DNA from: an uncultured Lachnobacterium sp.
GTDB lineage: Bacteria > Bacillota > Clostridia > Lachnospirales > Lachnospiraceae
Length of the DNA: 15,445 nt
Reading direction: 5' to 3'
Assembly (NCBI GenBank): GCA_900548765.1
Contig: URLU01000034.1
Span: forward strand, 1-15,445
Below are positions 1 through 7,774 of the stretch, piece after piece. Under the pieces are notes generated by a model. That model was given only the letters and a program-made list of their open reading frames with translations, did not search any database and was not told the DNA's origin. How positions within the stretch are numbered: position 1 is the stretch's first letter; each line of letters opens with the position of its first letter. Position numbers and translations under genes: made by a program.

Positions 1-151
1 TATAAGGTACAATCCAGAACAGTACGATTATAAGTCCTGCCAGACTTAGCAAAAATGCCTGTTCATCCCTCCCACTGTGTTTTAGCACCTGACCTAACAC
101 CGTGATAATAATTCCTATTGCCGCAATTTTAAATATGATACCTACTTCCAT
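1..151 (-). CDS. spoIIIAC: Stage III sporulation protein AC (5' part only)
   Basis: Only the first 50 codons lie in the window; the gene continues past base 1. The protein starts MEVGIIFKIAAIGIIITVLG, a first membrane helix, followed by a short polar turn (KHSGRDEQA) and the start of a second hydrophobic helix. This two-helix layout and the length to this point fit SpoIIIAC, a very small membrane protein of the SpoIIIA complex. In the known system, SpoIIIAA-AH in the mother-cell-derived membrane joins forespore SpoIIQ to form the channel needed for late forespore gene expression. The ATG is preceded by a GAGGG-type ribosome site at about 157-163. It lies 31 bases after the spoIIIAB stop, in the expected spoIIIA operon order. 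Identity is sure from order and sequence style; the 3' end cannot be judged. Confidence 0.88.
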   Translation of the reverse strand, partial: MEVGIIFKIAAIGIIITVLGQVLKHSGRDEQAFLLSLAGLIIVLFWIVPY

Positions 152-182
152 TATTACCCTCGTCTTTCCTTTGGTGCATCGT

Positions 183-698
183 TCAGGCAAACACTAATGC
201 ACATGCAATTCCCCCCATAATGCTCACTGGAAGCCACACTTTCCTGATGTCTCTCTGCTGCTTAAGCTCGTACTCCTTTATAAGCTCCATAAGTTCTAAA
301 TTGTTTTGAAGTCCTGCCCTTATCTCATCTGAGCTTTTTTCAAAAAAGGCAGCACCACACCCCTTTATAATTTCCAAGTCCTCATGACGAAAACCATATT
401 TTTCCAAAAAGTCTGCGGGGCCTTTTCTCCATGCCATATCCCCATTTGGATACAAATGCTTTTCCAACGCCTCCCCCATCCTGAACAGCTCTCCCTCCAG
501 CCCCTTATTCCCGCAGCTTACATTTTTCAAAAAGATAATAGTATTCTGCTGCTGTCCCAGTAAAATATATATCCCCTTTTGCAAGAGTCTCTCCAAAGCC
601 GTGAGCAGCTCTATCCTTGTCCTACATCCCCGGATTCCTGAATAAGCCACTCCACCACAGCCCATTATGATAAAAGCACTACCAAACAGCTTTAACAA
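183..698 (-). CDS. spoIIIAB: Stage III sporulation protein AB
   Basis: The 171-residue product matches the usual SpoIIIAB length and layout. It has an N-terminal membrane helix at about residues 4-22 starting MLKLFGSAFIIMGCGG, a charged helical cytoplasmic or intermembrane body, and a C-terminal membrane helix at about 153-171. SpoIIIAB is a component of the SpoIIIA-SpoIIQ feeding channel; its fold resembles GspF-like secretion platform proteins (family knowledge). The start is a TTG at 696-698. A GGGGG ribosome site sits 8 bases upstream, and the alternative ATG nearby is in the spoIIIAA frame. The start overlaps the spoIIIAA stop by 7 bases, so translation is probably coupled. It is cotranscribed with spoIIIAA, which in known spore formers is under sigma-E in the mother cell. 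No defects are seen. Confidence 0.93.
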   Translation of the reverse strand: MLKLFGSAFIIMGCGGVAYSGIRGCRTRIELLTALERLLQKGIYILLGQQQNTIIFLKNVSCGNKGLEGELFRMGEALEKHLYPNGDMAWRKGPADFLEKYGFRHEDLEIIKGCGAAFFEKSSDEIRAGLQNNLELMELIKEYELKQQRDIRKVWLPVSIMGGIACALVFA

Positions 699-1558
699 AC
701 CATATTCCCCCTGTTATCGCAGACAGAAAAGGAACGCTCACCATGCTCTCCCTTTTTCAGAAAAACAAATCTGTCTGCCAGATAAGTCATCCCCTTATCA
801 TCAAGCTCTTTAAACTCCTTCGCATGAATTGTGCCCAGAATCCTGACTCCTGATTTTCTCGACAGTTCAACTGCCCTCTCGTCCTCAGTTCCCCCCAGCT
901 CATCAACTGCTATAATCTGTGGAGACATAGACCTAAGAAGAATCCTCATTCCCTTTGCCTTAGGACAGTTGTCCAGCACATCACATCTGCCCCCCAAATC
1001 ATTTTGTGGCACTCCCCTGTAGCAGGCAGCAATCTCCGACCTCTCATCCACCACTGCCACCTTCATCGCTCTGCTGCCATCACAGCCACTGGCAATAATC
1101 CTTATAGCATCCCTGAGATATGTAGTTTTACCCACCCCCGGCGGTGAGACAAAAAGTGTGTCATAAATATCATCAGCCCTCCTGATATAAGGCATAATCT
1201 CTCTGGCGCAGTTCTTGTATTCATGCGCAACCCTGATATTCACACCACTTATATCATTGATGCTCTCAATCCTCTCATCATATATACCAGCCCTTCCCAC
1301 AATACCTACTCTGTGACCGCCCCTGACTGTAAAAAATCCCTGCCTGATTTGTGACGCCAGATTAAACCAGGAATAGTCGGTCAGGTAATTAAGAAGCTCC
1401 TCCATCTCATCTCCTGTGACTTTTTTCTCGCCAAAAGTAATAGCATCACCTGTGATTAACTCAATTGGTCTGTTTATCCTGACTCGTATTTCCTCAAGCT
1501 TATCTGCCTGTTCTTTAGTCACATTCATGCTTCTTGGTAGATAATTTTCTATACCCAC
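692..1558 (-). CDS. spoIIIAA: Stage III sporulation protein AA, secretion-type ATPase
   Basis: This is the cytoplasmic ATPase of the SpoIIIA channel, related to GspE/VirB11-type secretion ATPases. A P-loop SPPGVGKTT lies at about residues 138-146, a VVDERSEI segment at about 169-176, and a Walker B IIAVDELGG at about 215-223. GTIHA near residue 243 is a typical downstream motif of this ATPase class. I place the start at the GTG at 1556-1558, giving 288 residues. GGGAG stands 8 bases before it, and the resulting MGIENYLPRSM resembles other SpoIIIAA N-termini. An upstream in-frame GTG at 1573 would add 5 residues but lacks a ribosome site. It is the first spoIIIA gene and overlaps spoIIIAB. I saw no convincing sigma-E promoter in the spacer upstream. 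Function is confident, start moderately so. Confidence 0.94.
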   Translation of the reverse strand: MGIENYLPRSMNVTKEQADKLEEIRVRINRPIELITGDAITFGEKKVTGDEMEELLNYLTDYSWFNLASQIRQGFFTVRGGHRVGIVGRAGIYDERIESINDISGVNIRVAHEYKNCAREIMPYIRRADDIYDTLFVSPPGVGKTTYLRDAIRIIASGCDGSRAMKVAVVDERSEIAACYRGVPQNDLGGRCDVLDNCPKAKGMRILLRSMSPQIIAVDELGGTEDERAVELSRKSGVRILGTIHAKEFKELDDKGMTYLADRFVFLKKGEHGERSFSVCDNRGNMVC

Positions 1559-1640
1559 GATTTGTTCTCCCACCTTTGGCTTTTTATATATAGCTTTACA
1601 CTTTTATAATGCTGACAAAAGCAACTAAACAACTGTAGTT

Positions 1641-1712
1641 TGGATAGTGTGCTTAGAAAATCTTATACCCGTAACCCGGTAAAAATAACCGACTGCCTAA
1701 GCACACTATCCA
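1641..1712. repeat. Perfect 16-bp inverted repeat with 40-base spacer
   Basis: The arm at 1641-1656 (TGGATAGTGTGCTTAG) is matched base for base by its reverse complement at 1697-1712. The 40-base interior holds a small CGGT/ACCG hairpin at about 1677-1692, so a folded transcript would be branched. CACACTAT from the right arm is repeated directly at 1717-1724. No T-run follows on either strand, so this is not an ordinary terminator. It lies between the argS terminator and spoIIIAA. It could be a leader structure of spoIIIAA, a binding site for a protein, or a relic of a small mobile repeat; I cannot tell which. Confidence 0.8.
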
Positions 1713-1746
1713 TTCACACACTATGGTTCTTATATCAGCAATCTAT

Positions 1747-1779
1747 AAAGAAAAAAGCCATAGGCAATTACTGCCTATG
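1747..1779 (-). terminator. Rho-independent terminator of argS
   Basis: Read on the minus strand, CATAGGCA and TGCCTATG (1772-1779 and 1759-1766) form an 8-bp stem with a 5-base loop. It is followed by GC and then a T-rich tract (TTTTTTCTTT) at 1747-1756. It begins about 40 bases after the argS stop, which separates argS from the spoIIIA operon. Confidence 0.85.
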
Positions 1780-1819
1780 ACTTATATATATGACTTGTCT
1801 ATTTATTTATTCCAACAAA

Positions 1820-3613
1820 TTACATACGCTCCGGTGCTGAAAATCCCAGCATGTCAATACAAGCCTCTAAAACAGACTTAGTAAGCACAAGAGTCGCAAT
1901 ATATGACTTCTGAAGCTCCTTATTCTCTTCAGACAGAATCTTTGTATCATGATAAAAACCATTAAACGCATTTGCGAGCTCATAAATATATGCACAAATC
2001 TTGTGTGGTGCCAGCTCCTCATACGCATTTTCAATTGTGGCATTAAACTTGGCAAGGGCTAACATCAAATCCTTCTGCCCTGCTGTCTCAGCCGGAACTA
2101 TTGCAGACTTAACCTCATCTAAGCTGCCTCCCTTCGCCTGATACTTGGCAAGGATAGACTTAATACGAACAATTGTATACAGGATATATGGTCCCGTATT
2201 TCCCTCAAAGGAAATAAATCTCTCAAGGTCAAATACATAATCCTTGCTTGCCTGGTTTGACAAGTCTCCATACTTGATTGCAGCAAGTGCAATAGTCTTT
2301 GCTGTCTGCTTTGCCTCTTCCTCGTCTATATCAAGGTTTTCCTTTTCTTTCTGATTCTCCTTGATTTTTGAAAGCATCTCATCATTGATTTCCTTGAGGA
2401 GATACTCAAGACGCATTACTCCACCATCTCTTGTCTTAAATGGCTTGCCGTCTTTACCGTTCATTGTACCAAAACCTATATATCTGAGGTCTGTTGTATC
2501 CGGCACAATTCCAGTCTTTCTGGCGCAGCGGAATACCTGTGTAAAGTGCATTGACTGACGCTGGTCAGCGCAGTAAATCACTGCATCTGGATTATTCTCC
2601 TTCATTCTCATAACAAGAGTTGCAAGGTCTGTAGTGCTGTATAATGACGCTCCATCAGACTTAAGGATGATACATGGTGGTACTTCCTTGGTGTCAGACT
2701 CCTCTTTTACATCTACTACCAGTGCACCCTCGCTCATATATGCAAAGCCCTTGTCCTTCATCATCTGAACCATATCCGGTACGAATGGCTGGGCATCTGA
2801 CTCTCCCTTCCAGATGTCAAAATGCACATCAAGATTCTCATAGTTTCTCTTTAAATCTGTCACTGACACATTCATGATATGTGCAAGCATGGCCTGATAT
2901 CCTCTTCTTCCGGACTGAAGCTCCTTTGTAGCATTTAAAGCCTCTGCCTTGTAAGCTTCATCCACCTTTGACTTACCGCTGGCACAAGGATAGATTTCCT
3001 CAAGCTCTGAGATTGTAAATGGTGCTTCCTCAGGGTACTCTCCCTCATAGGACTCATCAAAATAGCAAAGCTCCGGCTTACGCAGCTTAAGCTCTGTTAT
3101 AATAAGTCCCATCTGTAGTCCCCAGTCTCCCAGATGTACATCACCGATTACATTATGTCCCATATATCTGCAGATTCTCTTTACACTCTCACCGATAACA
3201 GCAGAACGAAGATGCCCTACATGGAGAGGCTTGGCAACATTTGGTCCACCATAATCAATAACGATTGTCTTTGGATTTTTGGCTTTTTCACAGCCATATC
3301 TGCCATCATCAGCCATCATCTCATTGAGGAATCTGGCTAGATATCTGCTATCAATCTTTATATTAAGAAAGCCTGGCTTAACAGATTCTACAGACTCAAA
3401 CAGTTCGTCCCCTGTTAAAGCCTCTGCGATTTTGTCAGAAATCATAAATGGTGCACACCTATACTCCTTTGCAGCCGCCATGGCACCATTACACTGATAT
3501 TCACATAAATCAGGTCTGTTGGACAGTGTAACTTTTCCGTATTTCTCATCATATCCTGCATCGACGAATGCAGCAGTTACCTTTTCTGATATTAAATCAA
3601 TCAGTTTTTGCAT
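1820..3613 (-). CDS. argS: Arginine--tRNA ligase
   Basis: This class Ia aminoacyl-tRNA synthetase joins arginine to tRNA-Arg in the cytoplasm, using ATP. The 597-residue product has the ArgS-specific N-terminal domain (residues 1-90), the HIGH-type motif HVGH at 131-134 in KPLHVGHLRS, and GDVHLGDWG at 157-165. The KMSKS position is held by KTRDGG at about 393-398, a degenerate form common in ArgS. The C-terminal DALR anticodon-binding region contains NTGPYILYTIVRIKS at about 472-486. I start at the ATG at 3611-3613 because AGGAGG lies 9 bases upstream and MQKLIDLISEKV is a normal ArgS N-terminus. An in-frame ATG 66 bases upstream falls on the promoter and is not used here. It has its own promoter and terminator, so it is monocistronic. 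No missing domains. Confidence 0.97.
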   Translation of the reverse strand: MQKLIDLISEKVTAAFVDAGYDEKYGKVTLSNRPDLCEYQCNGAMAAAKEYRCAPFMISDKIAEALTGDELFESVESVKPGFLNIKIDSRYLARFLNEMMADDGRYGCEKAKNPKTIVIDYGGPNVAKPLHVGHLRSAVIGESVKRICRYMGHNVIGDVHLGDWGLQMGLIITELKLRKPELCYFDESYEGEYPEEAPFTISELEEIYPCASGKSKVDEAYKAEALNATKELQSGRRGYQAMLAHIMNVSVTDLKRNYENLDVHFDIWKGESDAQPFVPDMVQMMKDKGFAYMSEGALVVDVKEESDTKEVPPCIILKSDGASLYSTTDLATLVMRMKENNPDAVIYCADQRQSMHFTQVFRCARKTGIVPDTTDLRYIGFGTMNGKDGKPFKTRDGGVMRLEYLLKEINDEMLSKIKENQKEKENLDIDEEEAKQTAKTIALAAIKYGDLSNQASKDYVFDLERFISFEGNTGPYILYTIVRIKSILAKYQAKGGSLDEVKSAIVPAETAGQKDLMLALAKFNATIENAYEELAPHKICAYIYELANAFNGFYHDTKILSEENKELQKSYIATLVLTKSVLEACIDMLGFSAPERM

Positions 3614-3644
3614 TATAACTTGCCTCCTAAATAATCTGTTTCTA

Positions 3645-3673
3645 ATTCTAACACAGAAAAAACCATATATCAA
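3645..3673 (-). promoter_or_regulatory. Sigma-A-type promoter of argS
   Basis: On the minus strand TTGATA (3668-3673) and TAGAAT (3645-3650) are separated by exactly 17 bases. Transcription would start near 3638, giving a leader of about 25 bases with the AGGAGG ribosome site. The leader is too short to hold a T-box, which is absent here. Confidence 0.7.
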
Positions 3674-3694
3674 ACACAAATCGTAAATGTACTA

Positions 3695-3723
3695 TTGCAA
3701 GCCAGGACATTTTTCACTAAAAT
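3695..3723 (+). promoter_or_regulatory. Candidate sigma-A-type promoter of the chemoreceptor gene
   Basis: TTGCAA (3695-3700) and TAAAAT (3718-3723) are spaced by 17 bases, about 48 bases before the start codon. No clear sigma-28 (flagellar) motif of the TAAA/GCCGATAA type is visible, although chemoreceptor genes often have one. The match is moderate and the region is A/T-rich, so chance is possible. Confidence 0.45.
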
Positions 3724-3771
3724 AATACATAAGTGTAAAATTCATATTATGAAGCACAAAGGAGAATCACT

Positions 3772-5874
3772 ATGGAATATGATGCGAACATATTTAAAGC
3801 AAAAGCTAACAAAATAGCCCGCAATATCTGGCTGGTCTTTTCAATTTTGCTCACCGCAAATTATGGCTCAGACGTTGCCAATGGACTGTATAACCCGAAA
3901 TTTTATGTAATATTTCTGCTCTTATGCTGGATACCATTTGCATCGGGTCAGATATTCATGAAGGTTAAGGGAGCAGACAATGATTTATACCGCTATGATT
4001 TATCAATCGGCTATGGTATTTTCTATCTGTTTGTAATCTGTACTACAGAATCACCAATAGCCTTTACATATATCCTGCCTGTAACAAGCCTTCTGGTATT
4101 GTATAAGGATAAAAAATTCATGAAATACTGTGGTATCGCCAATACCCTCATGATAATTTTCAATTGTATAATTCATTATATGCAGGGATACACCTCAGCA
4201 TCAGATATGAAGAACTATCAGTTACAGATTGCCTGCATTATTCTGTGTTATATAGCATATGTCCGCTCAATCCAGCACCTGAACGAATCTGATGGAGCCA
4301 TGACGGACAGCATCAAGTCAGACTTGAACCGAGTTGTCACAACGGTAGAAAAAGTAAAAGGTGCAAGCAACACTGTCCTTGATGGCATAACTGTTGTCCG
4401 TGAGCTGGCTTCAGAAAACAAACATGGTGCAGATGTTGTCATGCTTGGCATGAATGAACTGACAGATAATAATTCCAGCCTGCAGGACTGCACCTCTTCT
4501 TCTATGGATATGACCACAGACATCAATGATCAGGTACAGCATGTTGCAGCCATGATTGAGGAAATGGTAGAGCTTACCCGGGAATCCGGTGTCCATGCCC
4601 AGAGCAGCTCTTCTGATTTGGATAGTCTGGTTGAGACCACCCAGCTTATGTCCAGACTTTCAACAGAAGTAGATTCTATCCTGCATGACTTTAAAAACGA
4701 GTTTGAAATGGTAAAACAGCAGACCAGCACCATAGACAGCATATCAAGCCAGACAAATCTCCTCGCCTTAAACGCATCCATCGAGGCTGCAAGGGCTGGT
4801 GAAGCCGGCAAGGGCTTTGCTGTAGTTGCTGAGGAAATCCGTACACTTAGTGCTGAGACAAGCGAGTCATCTGGACAGATTCAGGATGCTCTGATTCGTC
4901 TTGAGGATACATCTGCAAAGATGACCGCTTCTATCGAGCAGACTCTGGAATTAATCCAGCAGACTAGGGAGAAGGTCAGTCAGACAGGTGAAAATGTAAA
5001 CAAAATTAATGATGATTCTTCCCAGCTTGGCGACCATATTCAGAATATTGATTCTGCAATGCGTGAGGTTGAGACATCAAATTCCAAGCTCGTAAAAAAT
5101 ATGGAACTGGTATCTGAGATTGTTGACCATATGACCAACTGTATAGATGACTCTGACGAGACCAGCAAGCGTATGCTCAGCAAGTATGAGGAAAGTGCTT
5201 CAAATATCGACTCAATTGAATCAGTTATTGAGAGTCTTATGTGTGAGCTTGGTCTGGGCGGCTTTATGGGAATTGAGGATGTAGAAGCCGGCATGAAGGT
5301 CACCATTACCCTCAAGGATTCTGCAAAGTCTTACCATGGTGAGCTGATAGAGACAAATGATACAGGTCTTATTGTCAGAACAAACGACCATATATCAATT
5401 AACGAAAAGACTAACTGTGAAATCCAGGTTGTTGTGGACAATGTACTCTACTGCTGGAAAACTGCAATTATCCAGCCTGACACAAGCCACGAATGTGTAT
5501 ACAGTATCTTAATCAGTGGACGCCCTCGTATCAATAACAGACGTAAGTATCCACGAATTGATGCCAGCAATACATGTACAATCACAATGACCAATTCCGG
5601 TGAGAGCTATTCCGGTCAGCTTGATAATATCAGTGCAAACGGCTTTGCTTTCACTTCAAGCGCGCCAGTCTTTACCAATGCAAAGGGTGAGTCGCTGACT
5701 ATTAAAATTGATAATTTTGCTCTTGCATCGCGCAATGTGCTGGAGGGTAAGATAATACGTTGTTCTGACCATGATGGAGTCTATATTGTTGGATGCCAGA
5801 TGCCGGAGGATAATGTGTATATTATGGAATATATTGAGAGCCGGTTGAGAGATGGAGCTACGAGTTTTCAATAA
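3772..5874 (+). CDS. Methyl-accepting chemotaxis protein with C-terminal YcgR-like PilZ module
   Basis: The 700-residue membrane chemoreceptor has an unusual output end. About five to six hydrophobic helices fill residues 17-165, with almost no periplasmic loop, so the signal is probably sensed in or near the membrane. No HAMP domain is evident. A long helical signalling region follows, with the classic hairpin tip ([19 protein letters not shown], residues 325-343) that contacts CheA/CheW. After the coiled coil ends near 490, residues 505-585 look like a YcgR N-terminal-type beta domain. Residues 590-690 form a PilZ domain with the c-di-GMP-binding RRKYPR (590-595) and NISANG (619-624) motifs. 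Both binding motifs are intact, so c-di-GMP binding is expected. The start ATG has AAAGGAG 7 bases upstream. It stands alone, divergent from argS and convergent with queT. No chemotaxis or flagellar genes are nearby, and the ligand is unknown. Confidence 0.93.
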   Translation: MEYDANIFKAKANKIARNIWLVFSILLTANYGSDVANGLYNPKFYVIFLLLCWIPFASGQIFMKVKGADNDLYRYDLSIGYGIFYLFVICTTESPIAFTYILPVTSLLVLYKDKKFMKYCGIANTLMIIFNCIIHYMQGYTSASDMKNYQLQIACIILCYIAYVRSIQHLNESDGAMTDSIKSDLNRVVTTVEKVKGASNTVLDGITVVRELASENKHGADVVMLGMNELTDNNSSLQDCTSSSMDMTTDINDQVQHVAAMIEEMVELTRESGVHAQSSSSDLDSLVETTQLMSRLSTEVDSILHDFKNEFEMVKQQTSTIDSISSQTNLLALNASIEAARAGEAGKGFAVVAEEIRTLSAETSESSGQIQDALIRLEDTSAKMTASIEQTLELIQQTREKVSQTGENVNKINDDSSQLGDHIQNIDSAMREVETSNSKLVKNMELVSEIVDHMTNCIDDSDETSKRMLSKYEESASNIDSIESVIESLMCELGLGGFMGIEDVEAGMKVTITLKDSAKSYHGELIETNDTGLIVRTNDHISINEKTNCEIQVVVDNVLYCWKTAIIQPDTSHECVYSILISGRPRINNRRKYPRIDASNTCTITMTNSGESYSGQLDNISANGFAFTSSAPVFTNAKGESLTIKIDNFALASRNVLEGKIIRCSDHDGVYIVGCQMPEDNVYIMEYIESRLRDGATSFQ

Positions 5875-5892
5875 GAGTTACTAAGATAAAAC

Positions 5893-5923
5893 AAAAGGAG
5901 CATCTAATTAAGATGCTCCTTTT
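5893..5923. terminator. Bidirectional terminator between the chemoreceptor and queT
   Basis: AAAAGGAGCATCT (5893-5905) pairs perfectly with AGATGCTCCTTTT (5911-5923) around a 5-base loop. The A-run and T-run at the ends suit termination in both directions, as expected between convergent genes. The right arm is repeated once more in tandem at 5924-5935, offset by 14 bases, so a second alternative hairpin is possible. Confidence 0.85.
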
Positions 5924-5943
5924 AAGATGCTCCTTCATATTTA

Positions 5944-6465
5944 CTAAGCCAAATCATCCTGCTTAAATATAATATTACGATATTTATTCAGCACATTTAA
6001 AAGTATTGTACCAAGTACACATATCGAGATTACCTCTCCCGCTCCCACTGTCAGCGCATAGAATGGTAATGACCAGTCCTTATCATGCCACATAAATACA
6101 AGTCCATATCCAAATCTAAGTACCAATGGAATGATAATTGCATTTGCGATAACTGGTGGCAGTGTACATAAGAATTTGTGCTTTCTAAGAAGATATGTAC
6201 CGATTGCTCCAATCAGTGTTGCAAGGCTTCCAAAAACTATGTCATAGATTGTAGCTCCTGTCAGAAGATTCGCCAGCAGACATCCAATCCAGAGTCCCGG
6301 CACAGCCGCAGGTGTAAAAAACGGAAGTATACAGAGTGCCTCCGAAATTCTAACCTGAATGTTTCCGCTTGCAAGGTTAAAAGCATTGATAAACATTGTA
6401 AGCACAACATAAATCGCAGCAATAACTGCAGCCTGGGTGATTAGTAATACCTTTTTGTTTCTCAT
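5944..6465 (-). CDS. queT: QueT-family queuosine precursor transporter (ECF S component)
   Basis: The 173-residue protein has about five to six membrane helices and the QueT-family signature GNIQVRISEALCILPFFTP at about residues 34-52. QueT proteins are substrate-binding subunits of energy-coupling factor transporters. They capture queuosine precursors such as preQ1 or queuine for tRNA modification and use a shared EcfA/A'/T module encoded elsewhere; none is in this window. The start ATG is preceded by AAGGAG (6475-6480) at a normal distance, and two stops (TAG, TAA) end the frame. It has its own promoter and a structured leader overlapping the ribosome site, which points to metabolite control of translation. 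The upstream permease gene is in the same direction but appears to be a separate unit. The family call is firm; the exact substrate is inferred. Confidence 0.88.
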   Translation of the reverse strand: MRNKKVLLITQAAVIAAIYVVLTMFINAFNLASGNIQVRISEALCILPFFTPAAVPGLWIGCLLANLLTGATIYDIVFGSLATLIGAIGTYLLRKHKFLCTLPPVIANAIIIPLVLRFGYGLVFMWHDKDWSLPFYALTVGAGEVISICVLGTILLNVLNKYRNIIFKQDDLA

Positions 6466-6474
6466 ATTAAGTTT

Positions 6475-6550
6475 CTCCTTTAGTTTTATTTTACGTCAGG
6501 AAGGTCTCGAACTGACGTGTATATTCTGTGAAGCCTGTGTTTTAGCTCCA
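6475..6550 (-). promoter_or_regulatory. queT leader, candidate preQ1 riboswitch
   Basis: Two structures are visible on the minus strand. The first is a 6-bp hairpin TGGAGC/GCTTCA at 6529-6550. The second has a 7-bp stem ACGTCAG/CTGACGT (6512-6518 and 6493-6499) around a 12-base loop. It is followed by an A-rich tail (AAAATAAAACTAAAGGAG, 6475-6492) that ends in the ribosome site. CCTT in the loop can pair with AAGG of that site, giving an H-type pseudoknot. A small stem, a 12-base loop beginning UUC and ending C, and an AUAAAAAACUAAGG-like tail are features of preQ1-I riboswitches, which commonly control queuosine genes. I matched this by eye only; another preQ1 class remains possible. Confidence 0.6.
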
Positions 6551-6557
6551 GTTATAA

Positions 6558-6587
6558 AATATAACATACTCCACCTGCCATAGTCAA
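6558..6587 (-). promoter_or_regulatory. Sigma-A-type promoter of queT
   Basis: TTGACT (6582-6587) and TATATT (6558-6563) are spaced by 18 bases, and a TG one base before the -10 makes it an extended -10 element. The transcript would begin near 6551, right at the first leader hairpin, which supports both calls. Confidence 0.7.
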
Positions 6588-6628
6588 GAATTTAGAGCAC
6601 TTGACCAGCTTTTTATATTTTTCCAGTT

Positions 6629-7591
6629 TTAGTTTTTACAAGCCTCACGTTTTTCTGGAAGCTGAACTATTATAATCGCAGCAAACATCAGCAGGCAGCC
6701 CATCAGCTCTCTGCAGCTTAAATGCTGGTTCAGAAGCAGCCAGCCGGCAATAACTGAAATAACGGATTCAAGACTCATTATCAAGGACGCAATCGCAGGA
6801 TTCATTCCTCTTTGAGCAACCACCTGTATAGTATAGGCAACTCCCGTTGACAGAGCTCCTGCATACAGTATAGATGTCCAGCCCCCCATAATGCCTGAAA
6901 GTGTCGGATGCTCTAAGATAAACATAGGTATTGAAGATAAAATACCACATACAAAAAACTGACACCATGCCAGCTTCACTGGATTTACAAGAGCAGAAAA
7001 ATAATCTATAAGCAGAATTTGTACTGCAAAAGATGCCGCACACAAAAGCAGTATTATATCGCCTATCTGTAAAGCAAAGTTCCCTGCCGTCATGCAGAGG
7101 AAGTACATGCCCACTACCGCTATGGCTATAGCTATCCACATTCTGCCCGACTGCCTGTGACCAATCACAAGTCCAAATACAGGCACCAGTACTATATAAA
7201 GTGCTGTGATAAAGCCTGACTTTCCAACAGATGTATACATTATACCATACTGTTGCAGATTGCTTGCTATGCAGAGGGCTGTGCCTGTGCATATCCCGCC
7301 TATTATGAGTTTTTTATCTATCTTTTTGCATATTCCTTTATCTGCCTTTACATTTTTATCAGCAAGCATATCCGGATTCTCATCACCATCATTGCCATAC
7401 GGCTTCTTATCTTTTTTATCCATCCAGAATATAAACGGAAGCAAAACTATACAGCCTATAAAATTTCTAATTGCATTAAATGTATATGGTCCCACATAAT
7501 CCATTCCTACGCTCTGGGCTACAAATGCTGTTCCCCATATTGTAGCTGCAAGCATAAGTAACAGGGAATTTCTAAATACTGTCTTATTCAT
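6629..7591 (-). CDS. EamA/DMT-superfamily permease
   Basis: From the start chosen here the protein has 320 residues and about ten hydrophobic helices in two EamA-type halves. The first half opens with LLMLAATIWGTAFVAQ at residues 11-26, a typical DMT first helix. The second half begins near residue 173 and ends with LMSLES-like and GxxLI-type helices. Such permeases export or import small metabolites; the substrate cannot be read from sequence. A hydrophilic, lysine/aspartate-rich stretch at about residues 58-94 after helix 2 is longer than usual and probably cytoplasmic. I start at the ATG at 7589-7591 because MNKTVFRNS matches family N-termini. The ribosome site there (GAGAG) is weak, and an in-frame upstream start would add 24 residues. 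It diverges from sigG and precedes queT by 163 bases, with a promoter between them. Confidence 0.85.
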   Translation of the reverse strand: MNKTVFRNSLLLMLAATIWGTAFVAQSVGMDYVGPYTFNAIRNFIGCIVLLPFIFWMDKKDKKPYGNDGDENPDMLADKNVKADKGICKKIDKKLIIGGICTGTALCIASNLQQYGIMYTSVGKSGFITALYIVLVPVFGLVIGHRQSGRMWIAIAIAVVGMYFLCMTAGNFALQIGDIILLLCAASFAVQILLIDYFSALVNPVKLAWCQFFVCGILSSIPMFILEHPTLSGIMGGWTSILYAGALSTGVAYTIQVVAQRGMNPAIASLIMSLESVISVIAGWLLLNQHLSCRELMGCLLMFAAIIIVQLPEKREACKN

Positions 7592-7700
7592 ATATGCTCT
7601 CTCTTGTATATTGTATTTATCTCTCATTTTTGTACATATTGCAAAAATATGCCGGCACGACAAACAATATCAATTGTAACAGTTAATTTTAAAATAGCAA

Positions 7701-7729
7701 GTTTATATTTACTTTTTAAGGACATACTT
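7701..7729 (+). promoter_or_regulatory. Candidate sigma-F (forespore) promoter of sigG
   Basis: GTTTA (7701-7705) and GGACATACTT (7720-7729) resemble the sigma-F -35 (GYWTA) and -10 (GGnnAnAnT) elements. The spacer is 14 bases, one short of the usual spacing. The start point would be near 7737, about 38 bases before the sigG ATG. In Bacillus subtilis sigG is transcribed by sigma-F, so the match is biologically sensible. It is a by-eye match in A/T-rich sequence. Confidence 0.5.
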
Positions 7730-7774
7730 AATTACAATACAGAAAACTTCGTTATTCAAAAGGAGGATTTAATC

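Noticed and set aside
1641..1712. Inverted repeat as a transcription terminator or insertion sequence end
   Set aside because: No T-run on either strand, a 40-base spacer, no target duplication and no transposase nearby.
3614..3679. 22-residue extension of argS
   Set aside because: The argS promoter (3645-3673) lies inside it and AGGAGG clearly marks the ATG at 3613.
3614..3771. T-box leader for argS
   Set aside because: The spacer is too short after the mapped promoter motif and no T-box sequence is seen.
4248..5315. Several minus-strand open frames within the chemoreceptor gene
   Set aside because: All are shadows of the coiled-coil codons; Ser/Met-rich with no start signals.
7206..7561. 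Plus-strand open frames opposite the permease gene
   Set aside because: They are antisense shadows of membrane-helix codons, with no ribosome site or family features.
7592..7774. Overlapping long forms of the permease and SigG, both reaching into the divergent spacer
   Set aside because: The extra residues match neither family, and a strong AAAGGAGGA marks the SigG ATG at 7775.
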